From Bacteroidales bacterium (GTDB lineage Bacteria > Bacteroidota > Bacteroidia > Bacteroidales > F082): a DNA stretch of 42,340 nucleotides. The stretch covers positions 1 through 42,340 of the forward strand of contig JAFUAA010000033.1 of assembly GCA_017460915.1 (NCBI GenBank). The letters are read 5' to 3'. Of this stretch, positions 35,205 through 42,340 are shown piece after piece. The notes under the pieces were generated by a model. That model made no database searches, had not been told where the DNA came from, and saw only the letters and a list, made by a program, of their open reading frames with translations. Position 1 is the first letter of the stretch, and every line of letters begins with the position of its first letter. The position numbers and the translations under genes were made by a program.

Positions 35205-35233
35205 CAAAAAAAAGCCCGCCCGAAGGCAGGCTT
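35205..35233 (-). terminator. Terminator after the DUF5689 lipoprotein gene
   Basis: On the minus strand AAGCCTGCC-TTCG-GGCGGGCTT forms a stem with a G-T or mismatch step, followed by TTTTTTGTGCG. It lies about 25 nt after the stop at 35257. Confidence 0.8.
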
Positions 35234-35256
35234 ATATGATTATGACGGTCGCGAAC

Positions 35257-37971
35257 TTATTGTTCCTTGACCACAACGTTCTTGATTTCCCATGTGGCAG
35301 AGTCGCCAGAGCCACCATCGGGGCAGATATAACGGAAAGCGATGCGACAAGTGGATGTCTTGAACTCAGCAGGGATCACGAGGTCGCCAGCCGCGACAAA
35401 TTGCCATTTCACCGTAGGCTGATTGAGGATGGTCAGTTCAACCCATCTCTCATCGTTCGGGTTTTCCCCGTTATTGTATTCGTTCGTCACAAAAACGGCA
35501 TAGTAGCCATCGTTCACACCCACATTGATACTATTCTCAGGACCTCTTGCATGGTCGAAGTTCAAAACAGGATTCGTGCTATTGCTCAGGTCAATCACTG
35601 GGCTGATAAACCAGTCCTCATTGGCGTAGGTTACATTGGTGGCAAAGCCCGACATTACCGCACCATAATCAGGATGTGCCGTGTTGAAATACCATTCCTG
35701 CTCGCCAGCGACACTATAGCCGTAGAAAGTATTGAAACTGGCTTGAGAGGTCAAGGTTTGGTTGAAATACTCGATGCCTGGCCCAGGCGGCGTAGGCGTT
35801 GCGCCTGGATCTGTGCCATAGCTGTTGCCATTAATCTCGGCATAGGTGACATTCTTGACACCCGCTTTCTGGAAATACCTCTCAAGTGTACCATAAAGCA
35901 ACACTTCCTGCTGAAAATTACCAGGATTATCAGCGAGATTCAATCCCGTGCGCACGGCTCCAACGGGCAGTTGAACAGGAATGCACTCCGTTTCACCGGA
36001 AGCACTGAGGTTCGACGAAATGATGATATTGGTTTTCACATCCGTTGAAGAAGAAAACACATAATTGTAACTACCATCTATCACGCCAACAAGATAGTCC
36101 TTCACCCAATACTTATTGCCATCGGAAGTCTCGATACCCAATGCAATTACATCATTGGCTGTATACGGGTTCTCACGGCTACCGTCACCTTCAACTTCAC
36201 CCGGAGTGGGCGGTTCGGGCGGCGTCACACCACTACCTTCTTGTACCGTAATGCTTTGGATTTCAATCGTTCTCGACTGAGCATCCGTAGAAGTGTATTT
36301 AATGGCCACAAACACATTCTGTCCAATGAAGTTATTCAAACTCGTTTCAACCGTCTGGAAATCATCGAAACTCGATGTGTTCGGATAAGTGGTCTGCATA
36401 TTGGTCCAAGTGGCCGCAGTCGGGTCAGTGCCATAGACATAGTCCGTGGATACCTGCAAGCTGACATCTGTCGCGTCAGCATTTTGATACTGAGCAGAAT
36501 ACGTCACAGAAACCTTGGCCTCACTCACACCCGTGACCGCCACGGGTGAAGAAATCAACCAGTCTTCGTTAGCATGAGAGCCACCCGAATATCCCGTCAT
36601 CTTGGCAGTATTGAAGTCTATTCTCCAAAATTGAGGGCCCATCACATCATAAGTCATATACGTGCCAAACTCCTTGGTGAAAGACTGCGTGTAAGGCATC
36701 GTCTGAAGCTGGCCGCCCGTGCCAGGAGTCGGAGGCGTTGGGCCACCGCCCGGCACTCCTTCCGCAACAAGGATAAACTTCACCTCGAAGGTGCGTGACT
36801 GCGTTTCCGACGAGAGGAACTTGATAGCCACCGTAACAGTCTCGCCAAGGAAGTCGTCGAGGCTGGTTTCGACGGTTTGGAAGTCAGACCAACCACCCGT
36901 GTTGGGATAGGTCACCTGCATTTGAATCCAATTCGCAGTAAGTGGGTCAGTACCCTTCACATAATCCTTTGAGATTTGCAGTGTGACGTCTTCGGTATTG
37001 CTATTCTGGTATTGCGCCACATAGTTGACCGCTACTTTGACATGGTCGACACCTGTGAGTGCCACGGGAGCCGAAATCAGCCAATCTTCGTTGGCATAGT
37101 TTGCATTGTTCACGTGGCCCGTCATGGTAGCGGTACCGTAATCGGTTTTCCACTTTTGGTCGCCAGCCACGCTGTAAGTCGTGTAGGTACCAAACGACAA
37201 GGCGAAGTCCTGATAATACGGCAGGCCGTTGTCGCCACCAGGCACATAGCCGTCAAACTCAAGCTCGCGAGCCGAGCGGATGAGCAGCTGCCAAGTGGTG
37301 CCATACACCGAGGCGATGGCGACGAGGTTGCCTGTGCCTTGCGGCAGCGAGTCGTTGGCGAAGTTGGCGTAGTTGCTCGTGCGCACGATGACACTGCTGG
37401 TCGGATTCGACGGGTCAATCAAGGTGCGGTTGCCGTAGGTGGTGGGATCGGCGAAGGTGTTCTGGTCGGTGAACTTCACGTTCTCCAACTTGATCAAACC
37501 AGCGAGGTGCTGACCAGCAACGACATTGGCGATGGTGGTCACGGCAGGCTGGATGGGCTTGTTGTTGGCCAAAATGACAATGTGACCATCAGGGCCGAAG
37601 TCGCTCAGCTGCGGCAGGTTGTTGTACATAGCATAGGTGACGCCTTTCAGATAGACGCGGATGGAGTCGCCGATGCGGAGGCCGGAAGTGGCATCCAAGT
37701 AAAGTTCGATGGCGGCACCCGTGGCGCGGTCTTGCATGAAGGCGGCCTTGTAGAGATTGCCCGACACCTCGTCGGCGGTGACGATGCCATACACCGAGGC
37801 GTCTTCAGTGAACACGGTACCCGATTCCATATTCAGGATGTCTTGGATGGTGTAAACCGTTCCGATTGGAAGGTCTTGAATGGGCGGTTCAGGATACTCT
37901 TTCTTGCAGGCGGTGAACATCATGACCACCATGGCAAGAAGCAAAAATGCGTTGAATACTCTGTTTTTCAT
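35257..37971 (-). CDS. DUF5689-domain lipoprotein with three choice-of-anchor J (cleaved adhesin) repeats
   Basis: 904 residues. Lipobox MFTAC (Cys22). The DUF5689 domain (about 38-240) contains VYGIVTADEVSGNLYKAAFM and GDSIRVYLKGV. Two similar beta-sandwich repeats (about 250-405 and 425-585) share NYANEDWLISAPV / SHANEDWLISSPV and YPNT-x5-FQTVETSL. A DUF6359-type OB-like domain (about 595-715, NPYTANDVIALG) and a third repeat (about 725-904, YANEDWFISPVIDLS, ending ATWEIKNVVVKEQ) follow. It is surface-anchored and likely binds or cleaves peptide/glycan ligands for the TonB receptor encoded upstream. It is intact, in spite of the repeats. Confidence 0.9.
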   Translation of the reverse strand: MKNRVFNAFLLLAMVVMMFTACKKEYPEPPIQDLPIGTVYTIQDILNMESGTVFTEDASVYGIVTADEVSGNLYKAAFMQDRATGAAIELYLDATSGLRIGDSIRVYLKGVTYAMYNNLPQLSDFGPDGHIVILANNKPIQPAVTTIANVVAGQHLAGLIKLENVKFTDQNTFADPTTYGNRTLIDPSNPTSSVIVRTSNYANFANDSLPQGTGNLVAIASVYGTTWQLLIRSARELEFDGYVPGGDNGLPYYQDFALSFGTYTTYSVAGDQKWKTDYGTATMTGHVNNANYANEDWLISAPVALTGVDHVKVAVNYVAQYQNSNTEDVTLQISKDYVKGTDPLTANWIQMQVTYPNTGGWSDFQTVETSLDDFLGETVTVAIKFLSSETQSRTFEVKFILVAEGVPGGGPTPPTPGTGGQLQTMPYTQSFTKEFGTYMTYDVMGPQFWRIDFNTAKMTGYSGGSHANEDWLISSPVAVTGVSEAKVSVTYSAQYQNADATDVSLQVSTDYVYGTDPTAATWTNMQTTYPNTSSFDDFQTVETSLNNFIGQNVFVAIKYTSTDAQSRTIEIQSITVQEGSGVTPPEPPTPGEVEGDGSRENPYTANDVIALGIETSDGNKYWVKDYLVGVIDGSYNYVFSSSTDVKTNIIISSNLSASGETECIPVQLPVGAVRTGLNLADNPGNFQQEVLLYGTLERYFQKAGVKNVTYAEINGNSYGTDPGATPTPPGPGIEYFNQTLTSQASFNTFYGYSVAGEQEWYFNTAHPDYGAVMSGFATNVTYANEDWFISPVIDLSNSTNPVLNFDHARGPENSINVGVNDGYYAVFVTNEYNNGENPNDERWVELTILNQPTVKWQFVAAGDLVIPAEFKTSTCRIAFRYICPDGGSGDSATWEIKNVVVKEQ

Positions 37972-38005
37972 TTTATTGTGTGTTTAATTTATTGTTCTTT
38001 TTCTG

Positions 38006-38081
38006 GATTGTTTCGCTTTGCTCGCAATGACGCCCAATGCTGTTGTAGCGTCATTGCGAGGAAAGCACGACCGAAGCAATC
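38006..38081. repeat. Inverted-repeat element between the TonB receptor and DUF5689 genes
   Basis: Left arm GATTGTTTCGCTTTGCTCGC (38006-38025) plus AATGACGC faces right arm GCGTCATTGCGAGG (38048-38061) and CCGAAGCAATC (38071-38081). The outer arms pair with mismatches, the inner ones perfectly. It runs up to the TonB receptor stop codon and looks like a REP-pair (BIME). One arm recurs at 12015-12046. It could also reduce downstream transcription. Confidence 0.8.
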
Positions 38082-40654
38082 TACTTTCTAACTGTCAAAC
38101 TGATGAAGTAATTGATACCATACATATACGAATACTTCTCGGGGAACATGTCGGGGTTGTTGGCGTCGAAACGGAGTTGTTCGTAACCGTAGAGGATGGT
38201 GTTCTTGTTGTTGAGCAGGTTGTTGACGCTCACGTTAACCAGGAAATAGTAGCCTTTGTAGCGCTTCGAGAAGCCGCCATAGAAGTCGAGCGTGAAGGCC
38301 GACTTCATCGGGGTTTGGTTCAAGACATCCTCAATGCGGATGTCGCCCTGGGCGTAGTGCAGCATGCCTTCTTCAGTGTGGTTGTATGGGTTCACGTCGA
38401 AGTACATGTTGGCCATATAGTTGGCATTGAGGCTCACCCACCAATACTTCGGCGAGTTGTACTTGATGCCCAACGAAGCCACCGACTCGGGACCCGAAGA
38501 AACATGATAGTTCTTCAAGTAGGCAACGCTGTTTTCGATATAAGCCGAAGCATTGTTGTCATCGTAAACCGAGAAAAACGGATTGTTGTCATAGACATGG
38601 ATGCCATTGGCGGCAGCGGCCTGCAGAGTGATGGTCGGGGTGACGTTGTACTCCGCGCCCATCTCCAATCCGAGGCTCCTCTGGTCGACGCCCGTCATGA
38701 TGAAGTTGACAAACTCGCTGGTGTAGGAATTCTCGCTGCTGGTGCTGCTGTTCAGATACACGTTCTCACAATAGAAGCTGCGATTCCAGATGAGGTTCTT
38801 GTAAGAGGTGTAATATCCCGTCAGGCGGAACTTGAACTCGGGCGAGCGGTACAAATAGCCCAAATCAACGGCTTTGATGACTTCGCTCTTCAAGTCGTCG
38901 GAGACGAGGGTGTGGCGCGTGCGGGGCGATACGTAGATGTCTCTGAACTGCGGCGCTTGGTTTTGGTAAGCCAAATTCAGCACGAGGTGGTTACGGCCGT
39001 TGATGGCGTAGGTGACACCGCCTTTCACACTCGGGTCGAAGAAGTTGTGCATCTTGTCGTCGCCGTATGAATTGTCGGCAAACTCACCGTTCTTGAACAG
39101 GCCTTCGCGCCAAATCTGCGTAAACGAAGCCTGCAAACCGAGATAGAGGTCGAAATTGCCGACAAGCCAATCCACTTGATCCCAAACACGGTAGGTGTTG
39201 CGATTGGCCAAATAGTTGTAATTGATGATGTCGCCGACCTTGGCCACGTGGTTGGTGTTGTTGAGGTCCACCTGGCATTCATCGTTCTCAAGGTTCTCGG
39301 CGTACTTGTTGATGTCGAAATAGTAATCGCCACCGAGCAGGTCGTTCACGTTTTCATAGTAATGCGTCTTCGAAACATTGACGGCCAAGCCACCCGTCAT
39401 GATCAGGTTGGGAAGGAACTCGTGCTTGAAATAGCTGGCGCCGCCCGTTTGCATCTTGTCGTAGTGGCGTTCGGAAAGGATGTACTTGGAGAACTTGCCT
39501 GTCACCGTACCGTCCTGACCGTTATTGGCGTTCTCGACGGTGAAAAGGTGATTGCGGTTGGCGTTGTAGAGCGCGTCCCAATCCAATTGGCAAACCGAAG
39601 CGTCGCGGTTGAGCCAGGCGTTGAGTTGCGCCTCATATTCCGCCGTGCTGTGGGCGTGGTTGAGGTAATAGCTCGGCAGGTTGCGATAGTAGTCGGGACG
39701 CGGGTCCTTGGCTTCGCCCCATTCGAGGCTCGTCTGTCCGGCGCGGCCAGCAAAATAATAGGCCGTCGTCGTGAACGAAGTCTGACGGTTCGGCGTCCAA
39801 TACCAAGTGAGCTGCGCCATCGGCTGGTGATAGGTGCTCACACGCGAGTTGCGGATGACCTGCGTGCCGTTCTCGTCGATGGTCTGGTAGCCCCAGTTGG
39901 GGTTGTAGAAGTTGGAACCGACCAAGTCGTAGGCCTCTTGCACCACGGGTGCCGAACCGCCGCGTTGCGAAGGCGCACCGAAGAAAGTGAAGTCGAGGCT
40001 GTGCTGGTCGTTGATCTTTTTCTCCACCGAGAGGAAGTAGCTGCAGACCCGATAGAAGGTGCCTTCGGTGTAGCCTTTACTGGCATAACGACCCGAGGCC
40101 GCAGCCATCAGGTACCACCCCTTCCCTATCTCGCCCGTGCCGATGGAGGCCGTGGCGCGATGATTGTAGCTGCGGTTGCTGAAGGCATAGCTCAGCGAGA
40201 TTTGCTTGCGGTACTGCGAAGCGCGTGTCGAGTATATCGTCAAGCCGCCGAGACCGCCGAAGCCGGCATCGGTCTTGCCCAAGCCTTCGACGAGGACCGA
40301 ATTGCGGAAAGCGTCGTTGAGGCCGCCCCAGTTGGAGAAGACGGGGCGTCCCGTCTCGGGGTCGTTCATCAGGATGCCGTTGATCATCACGTCGCTGTAC
40401 TTCGAGTCGTTGCCGCGCACGCGATAGCGCAGCGAGCCGAAGTTGTAGGCCGCGATGCTGTTGAACACGTCGCGCGACGAGTTCAAGAGCGTAGAGGCAT
40501 CGTTGACCGAGGTGGACGACTCGTCGAAGTCGGAGTCGAGCAGAATCACCGTCGGCACATCGTGTTGGTTGAGGTCGGTCGTGTCGATGGTTTGCGCCGC
40601 AAGCCGCCCTACCATCAGCACGAGAACCGCCAGTAAGAATAGAGATTTCTTCAT
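38081..40654 (-). CDS. TonB-dependent receptor
   Basis: An 857-residue outer-membrane receptor. Signal peptide SLFLLAVLVLMVGRLAAQ. There is no N-terminal carboxypeptidase-regulatory-like domain; the plug domain begins soon after (DASTLLNSSRDVFNSIAAYN; YSDVMINGILMNDPETGRPV; VLVEGLGKTDAGFGGLGGLT). The remaining about 700 residues form the beta-barrel, ending in YGINYFISLTVRK, with a terminal aromatic strand. It lies directly upstream of the DUF5689 lipoprotein on the same strand, the typical pairing. The nutrient ligand is unknown. Confidence 0.95.
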   Translation of the reverse strand: MKKSLFLLAVLVLMVGRLAAQTIDTTDLNQHDVPTVILLDSDFDESSTSVNDASTLLNSSRDVFNSIAAYNFGSLRYRVRGNDSKYSDVMINGILMNDPETGRPVFSNWGGLNDAFRNSVLVEGLGKTDAGFGGLGGLTIYSTRASQYRKQISLSYAFSNRSYNHRATASIGTGEIGKGWYLMAAASGRYASKGYTEGTFYRVCSYFLSVEKKINDQHSLDFTFFGAPSQRGGSAPVVQEAYDLVGSNFYNPNWGYQTIDENGTQVIRNSRVSTYHQPMAQLTWYWTPNRQTSFTTTAYYFAGRAGQTSLEWGEAKDPRPDYYRNLPSYYLNHAHSTAEYEAQLNAWLNRDASVCQLDWDALYNANRNHLFTVENANNGQDGTVTGKFSKYILSERHYDKMQTGGASYFKHEFLPNLIMTGGLAVNVSKTHYYENVNDLLGGDYYFDINKYAENLENDECQVDLNNTNHVAKVGDIINYNYLANRNTYRVWDQVDWLVGNFDLYLGLQASFTQIWREGLFKNGEFADNSYGDDKMHNFFDPSVKGGVTYAINGRNHLVLNLAYQNQAPQFRDIYVSPRTRHTLVSDDLKSEVIKAVDLGYLYRSPEFKFRLTGYYTSYKNLIWNRSFYCENVYLNSSTSSENSYTSEFVNFIMTGVDQRSLGLEMGAEYNVTPTITLQAAAANGIHVYDNNPFFSVYDDNNASAYIENSVAYLKNYHVSSGPESVASLGIKYNSPKYWWVSLNANYMANMYFDVNPYNHTEEGMLHYAQGDIRIEDVLNQTPMKSAFTLDFYGGFSKRYKGYYFLVNVSVNNLLNNKNTILYGYEQLRFDANNPDMFPEKYSYMYGINYFISLTVRK

Positions 40655-40696
40655 ATTGAGTTAGTTATGATTTTTTATATCATTGAAAACAACGGG

Positions 40697-40704
40697 CAAA
40701 TATA
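40697..40704 (-). promoter_or_regulatory. -7 box for the TonB receptor gene
   Basis: TATATTTG on the minus strand fits TAnnTTTG, 43 nt upstream of the ATG at 40654. Confidence 0.55.
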
Positions 40705-40836
40705 GGGATTTTTCAGTTGTGGCCTACTCGTTTGTGCTTTTTTGGACCAATTTCCGAAAATTGCACATCCTGTTTTGGTTTATATTTATAATAATTCTAA
40801 TTATATTGTTTTTTTGATAAAATCTTCAAAAAGGGC

Positions 40837-40866
40837 TTGACAAACAATATTTTTTTTCTATCTTTG
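40837..40866 (+). promoter_or_regulatory. Strong Bacteroidota-type promoter
   Basis: TTG (40837-40839) and TATCTTTG (40859-40866) are separated by 19 nt. It drives the plus strand toward the unknown lipoprotein genes, with a leader of about 390 nt unless the short frame at 40886 is translated. Confidence 0.7.
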
Positions 40867-40885
40867 TCCCCGAAATCGTGATGCC

Positions 40886-41152
40886 ATGCGACCCAACCGC
40901 CATATAACGCCCCTTTTCTGGTTTTTCGGCCAAAGGCTGGAAACAGGTTTCCGCAGCTTTTCGGGAATGCTTTCCAACTCCATATACATCCCGAGCATCG
41001 CATGGCTTCAACCACAATTACGGAGTTGCCCTCGTTGCAATGCGTTCAGGCCAAGTTTCCTTGACGAAATATGGCATATGGGCAAGAACAAGTTCATCAA
41101 ACCTTTTTCCTCGCCATCGCAAGTGCTTGCCGTTGGCGGGGAGAAACCATGA
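40886..41152 (+). CDS. Doubtful small open frame in the leader
   Basis: 88 codons starting 20 nt after the -7 box, with no good ribosome-binding site. The product is Phe/Ser-rich with LRSCPRCNAFRPSFLDEIWH in the middle. A second tiny frame (41149-41229) with RRRTSHENASASKGKTMQ overlaps its end. Neither has recognisable family features. They may be leader peptides, or the region may be an untranslated leader with a hairpin at 41183-41208. Confidence 0.25.
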   Translation: MRPNRHITPLFWFFGQRLETGFRSFSGMLSNSIYIPSIAWLQPQLRSCPRCNAFRPSFLDEIWHMGKNKFIKPFSSPSQVLAVGGEKP

Positions 41153-41182
41153 TTAGGCGGCGAACAAGCCATGAAAACGCCT

Positions 41183-41208
41183 CTGCATCGAAAGGCAAAA
41201 CGATGCAG
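41183..41208 (+). other. Hairpin in the leader before the lipoprotein gene
   Basis: CTGCATCG (41183-41190) and CGATGCAG (41201-41208) form a perfect 8-bp stem around AAAGGCAAAA. It lies 47 nt before the ATG at 41256. Confidence 0.6.
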
Positions 41209-41255
41209 GAAGCACAGGAAGCCTCATAAATAACAAACACAAAAATCGAGAAATA

Positions 41256-41918
41256 ATGAACACAAAAAAAATACTCGGTGCAGTTTCCCTGATTGCCATC
41301 CTTACAGTGGTAATATATGCATGCAATAAAGAAAAAGACCATTCAAATATCAGTGAAACTCCTAATCTTGGGAGTAATGGACATGAGGAAGAACAATGTC
41401 TCTACACCCCTGAAATTACACGTGAAAATATCGACAACATGATCTGCTTTTACTACGACGAGTATATTCAGACCCATAAATCCAATGGACCTGGCTTTTT
41501 TGAGCGAGTATGGAAATGGTTAATTGCACATACAGGAAGAAATGAGTTTTTCCCAAACGAAAACTGTCCTTATAGCAATCCATGCGGGCCTTGTCCAGGG
41601 ATCTGTCTAAACGCAAGAGACGGAGAAGTCTTTTCAGCAGTATCTGATGACTACCTGCTTTCAAAAAGCGAGTATGAAGATGGTATCAGATTGTTTCAAG
41701 CCGCCTTATTTAACGATTCTATTATGGGCTTAACCTTTATGCAGTCGTGTTTCGTTGCTGCTGATGGGAATTTCTATATTCCCGAGGATTTCTCTATAGG
41801 CTCTCAGGCTGCTGCAACTTTCGGCAAAAATGAAATAATCATTTTACAAGGCACTTATCCCGTAAGCAGTGCGTACACACAAAATGGCACCACTTTAGTG
41901 AAGGTTCAAACATTCTAA
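41256..41918 (+). CDS. Lipoprotein of unknown function with a cysteine-rich motif
   Basis: 220 residues. Lipobox VIYAC (Cys23). After an acidic linker comes an alpha-helical region (ITRENIDNMICFYYDEYIQT; FFERVWKWLIAHTGRN) and a cysteine-rich turn CPYSNPCGPCPGIC. The C-terminal half (about 130-220) is alpha/beta-like with NEIIILQGTYPVSSAY. No family is recognised. It is 3 nt upstream of the next lipoprotein gene, in an operon. Confidence 0.8.
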   Translation: MNTKKILGAVSLIAILTVVIYACNKEKDHSNISETPNLGSNGHEEEQCLYTPEITRENIDNMICFYYDEYIQTHKSNGPGFFERVWKWLIAHTGRNEFFPNENCPYSNPCGPCPGICLNARDGEVFSAVSDDYLLSKSEYEDGIRLFQAALFNDSIMGLTFMQSCFVAADGNFYIPEDFSIGSQAAATFGKNEIIILQGTYPVSSAYTQNGTTLVKVQTF

Positions 41919-41921
41919 AGC

Positions 41922-42340
41922 ATGAGAGAACTCAGTGTTTTAATAATGGCTGTCACCACCTTATCCCTAAGTTCATGCCGAATACCTCGCGAGGTACTTT
42001 GGGACATGATGGTGGCACCGTTTTCAGGGATGGACAAGGAGCAAGTACTCGACATTGACAGGTTCATGCCCGATTGTCGCCATGCGCAGTTTGAGTTTAA
42101 CACGAACTATCTTGACAGCCTGAGGCATAATGACAAGTTTTACATCAACACTCAAAGTGCCCAAAGAGGCAGCTTTTCACTAATCCAAACGCGGATGTAT
42201 GATTCAACGGGACGCATCGCAGGCGGCTACGAGATTTGCATGGGCAATGCGAAATTCCTCGGCATTTTTGAGAACATGCCTCTCGCAAGCAATTACGAGC
42301 AAGTGAACGGATATGTTAACCGAAAAGTGTGTTTTCAAAA
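41922..42340 (+). CDS. Lipoprotein of unknown function, 3' end outside window
   Basis: The frame from ATG 41922 is open to the window end (139 codons). Signal peptide with lipobox SLSSC (Cys19). The visible mature part is beta-rich (YINTQSAQRGSFSLIQTRMY; GGYEICMGNAKFLGIFENMP) without a recognised domain. It starts 3 nt after the previous lipoprotein gene, which suggests co-translation. Confidence 0.8.
   Translation, partial: MRELSVLIMAVTTLSLSSCRIPREVLWDMMVAPFSGMDKEQVLDIDRFMPDCRHAQFEFNTNYLDSLRHNDKFYINTQSAQRGSFSLIQTRMYDSTGRIAGGYEICMGNAKFLGIFENMPLASNYEQVNGYVNRKVCFQ

Noticed and set aside
35257-37971. Internal repeats considered as a CRISPR array or tandem DNA repeat
   Set aside because: They are diverged protein domain repeats in one open frame, not short identical units. 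No CRISPR array was seen anywhere in the window.
36976-38091. 371-codon frame opposite the DUF5689 lipoprotein
   Set aside because: Antisense artefact; no domain.
39176-40636. 486-codon open frame opposite the TonB receptor gene
   Set aside because: Antisense to an intact TonB receptor; no recognisable domain and low-complexity Val/Ala/Arg composition.

Overview
The window looks like a chromosomal segment of a Bacteroidales bacterium (phylum Bacteroidota). The basis is: many upstream boxes fit the Bacteroidota -7 consensus TAnnTTTG; two proteins carry type IX secretion (T9SS) C-terminal signals (one CHU_C/gliding type, one type A); there is a TonB receptor paired with a DUF5689 lipoprotein; several lipoproteins have a Bacteroidota-style lipobox; and the housekeeping gene order surE / small membrane gene / lpxB / comEC is present. 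The genus cannot be fixed from this sequence alone.

Layout. 1-0.55 kb: 3' end of gap (GAPDH). 0.6-1.9 kb: a small membrane protein and a DUF3791-HTH gene pair. 1.9-6.6 kb: a T9SS-exported CHU_C protein, mscL, prfC and tRNA-Asp. 6.7-12.7 kb: a DMT transporter converging on the surE-orf84-lpxB-comEC operon, then maf. 12.7-14.8 kb: a transposase (RAYT) remnant, a DUF2846-like lipoprotein, a 129-nt nested hairpin, and a HepT-MntA toxin-antitoxin pair whose toxin has a nonsense codon. 14.9-17.1 kb: threonine catabolism genes kbl-tdh. 17.2-20.2 kb: a decaying zone with two zinc-ribbon membrane protein genes (one WG/FISUMP, one PrsW-type protease), both broken by several frameshifts. 20.2-22.3 kb: a YafQ-type toxin-antitoxin pair and cysS. 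22.3-24.5 kb: a secreted small cysteine protein and a thioredoxin-like/propeller protein. 25-27.5 kb: a patatin phospholipase followed by a PagL-like outer-membrane deacylase. 27.5-30 kb: an operon of a GT2 glycosyltransferase, dihydroorotase and a MORN-type lipoprotein. 30.2-35 kb: a degenerate Rhs polymorphic-toxin locus with a T9SS-tagged partner and possible immunity genes. 35.2-40.7 kb: TonB receptor plus a DUF5689/cleaved-adhesin-like lipoprotein. 41.2 kb to the end: two tandem unknown lipoproteins.

The most striking features are non-genic. Several dispersed palindromic repeat families are present. One has inserted in frame into dihydroorotase and into the Rhs gene. A long nested hairpin and a recurrent GCGTGG motif lie beside small toxin-antitoxin-type genes, and heptameric repeats sit between kbl and tdh. 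Core genes read cleanly while accessory genes (HepT, FISUMP, PrsW, Rhs, T9SS partner) each carry stops or frameshifts. That argues for real decay more than for general sequencing error, although raw reads would be needed to prove it. I did not find a convincing complete new defence system. The best candidates for undescribed biology are the patatin/PagL-like pair, the secreted cysteine protein/propeller pair, and the structured elements next to the toxin-antitoxin genes.
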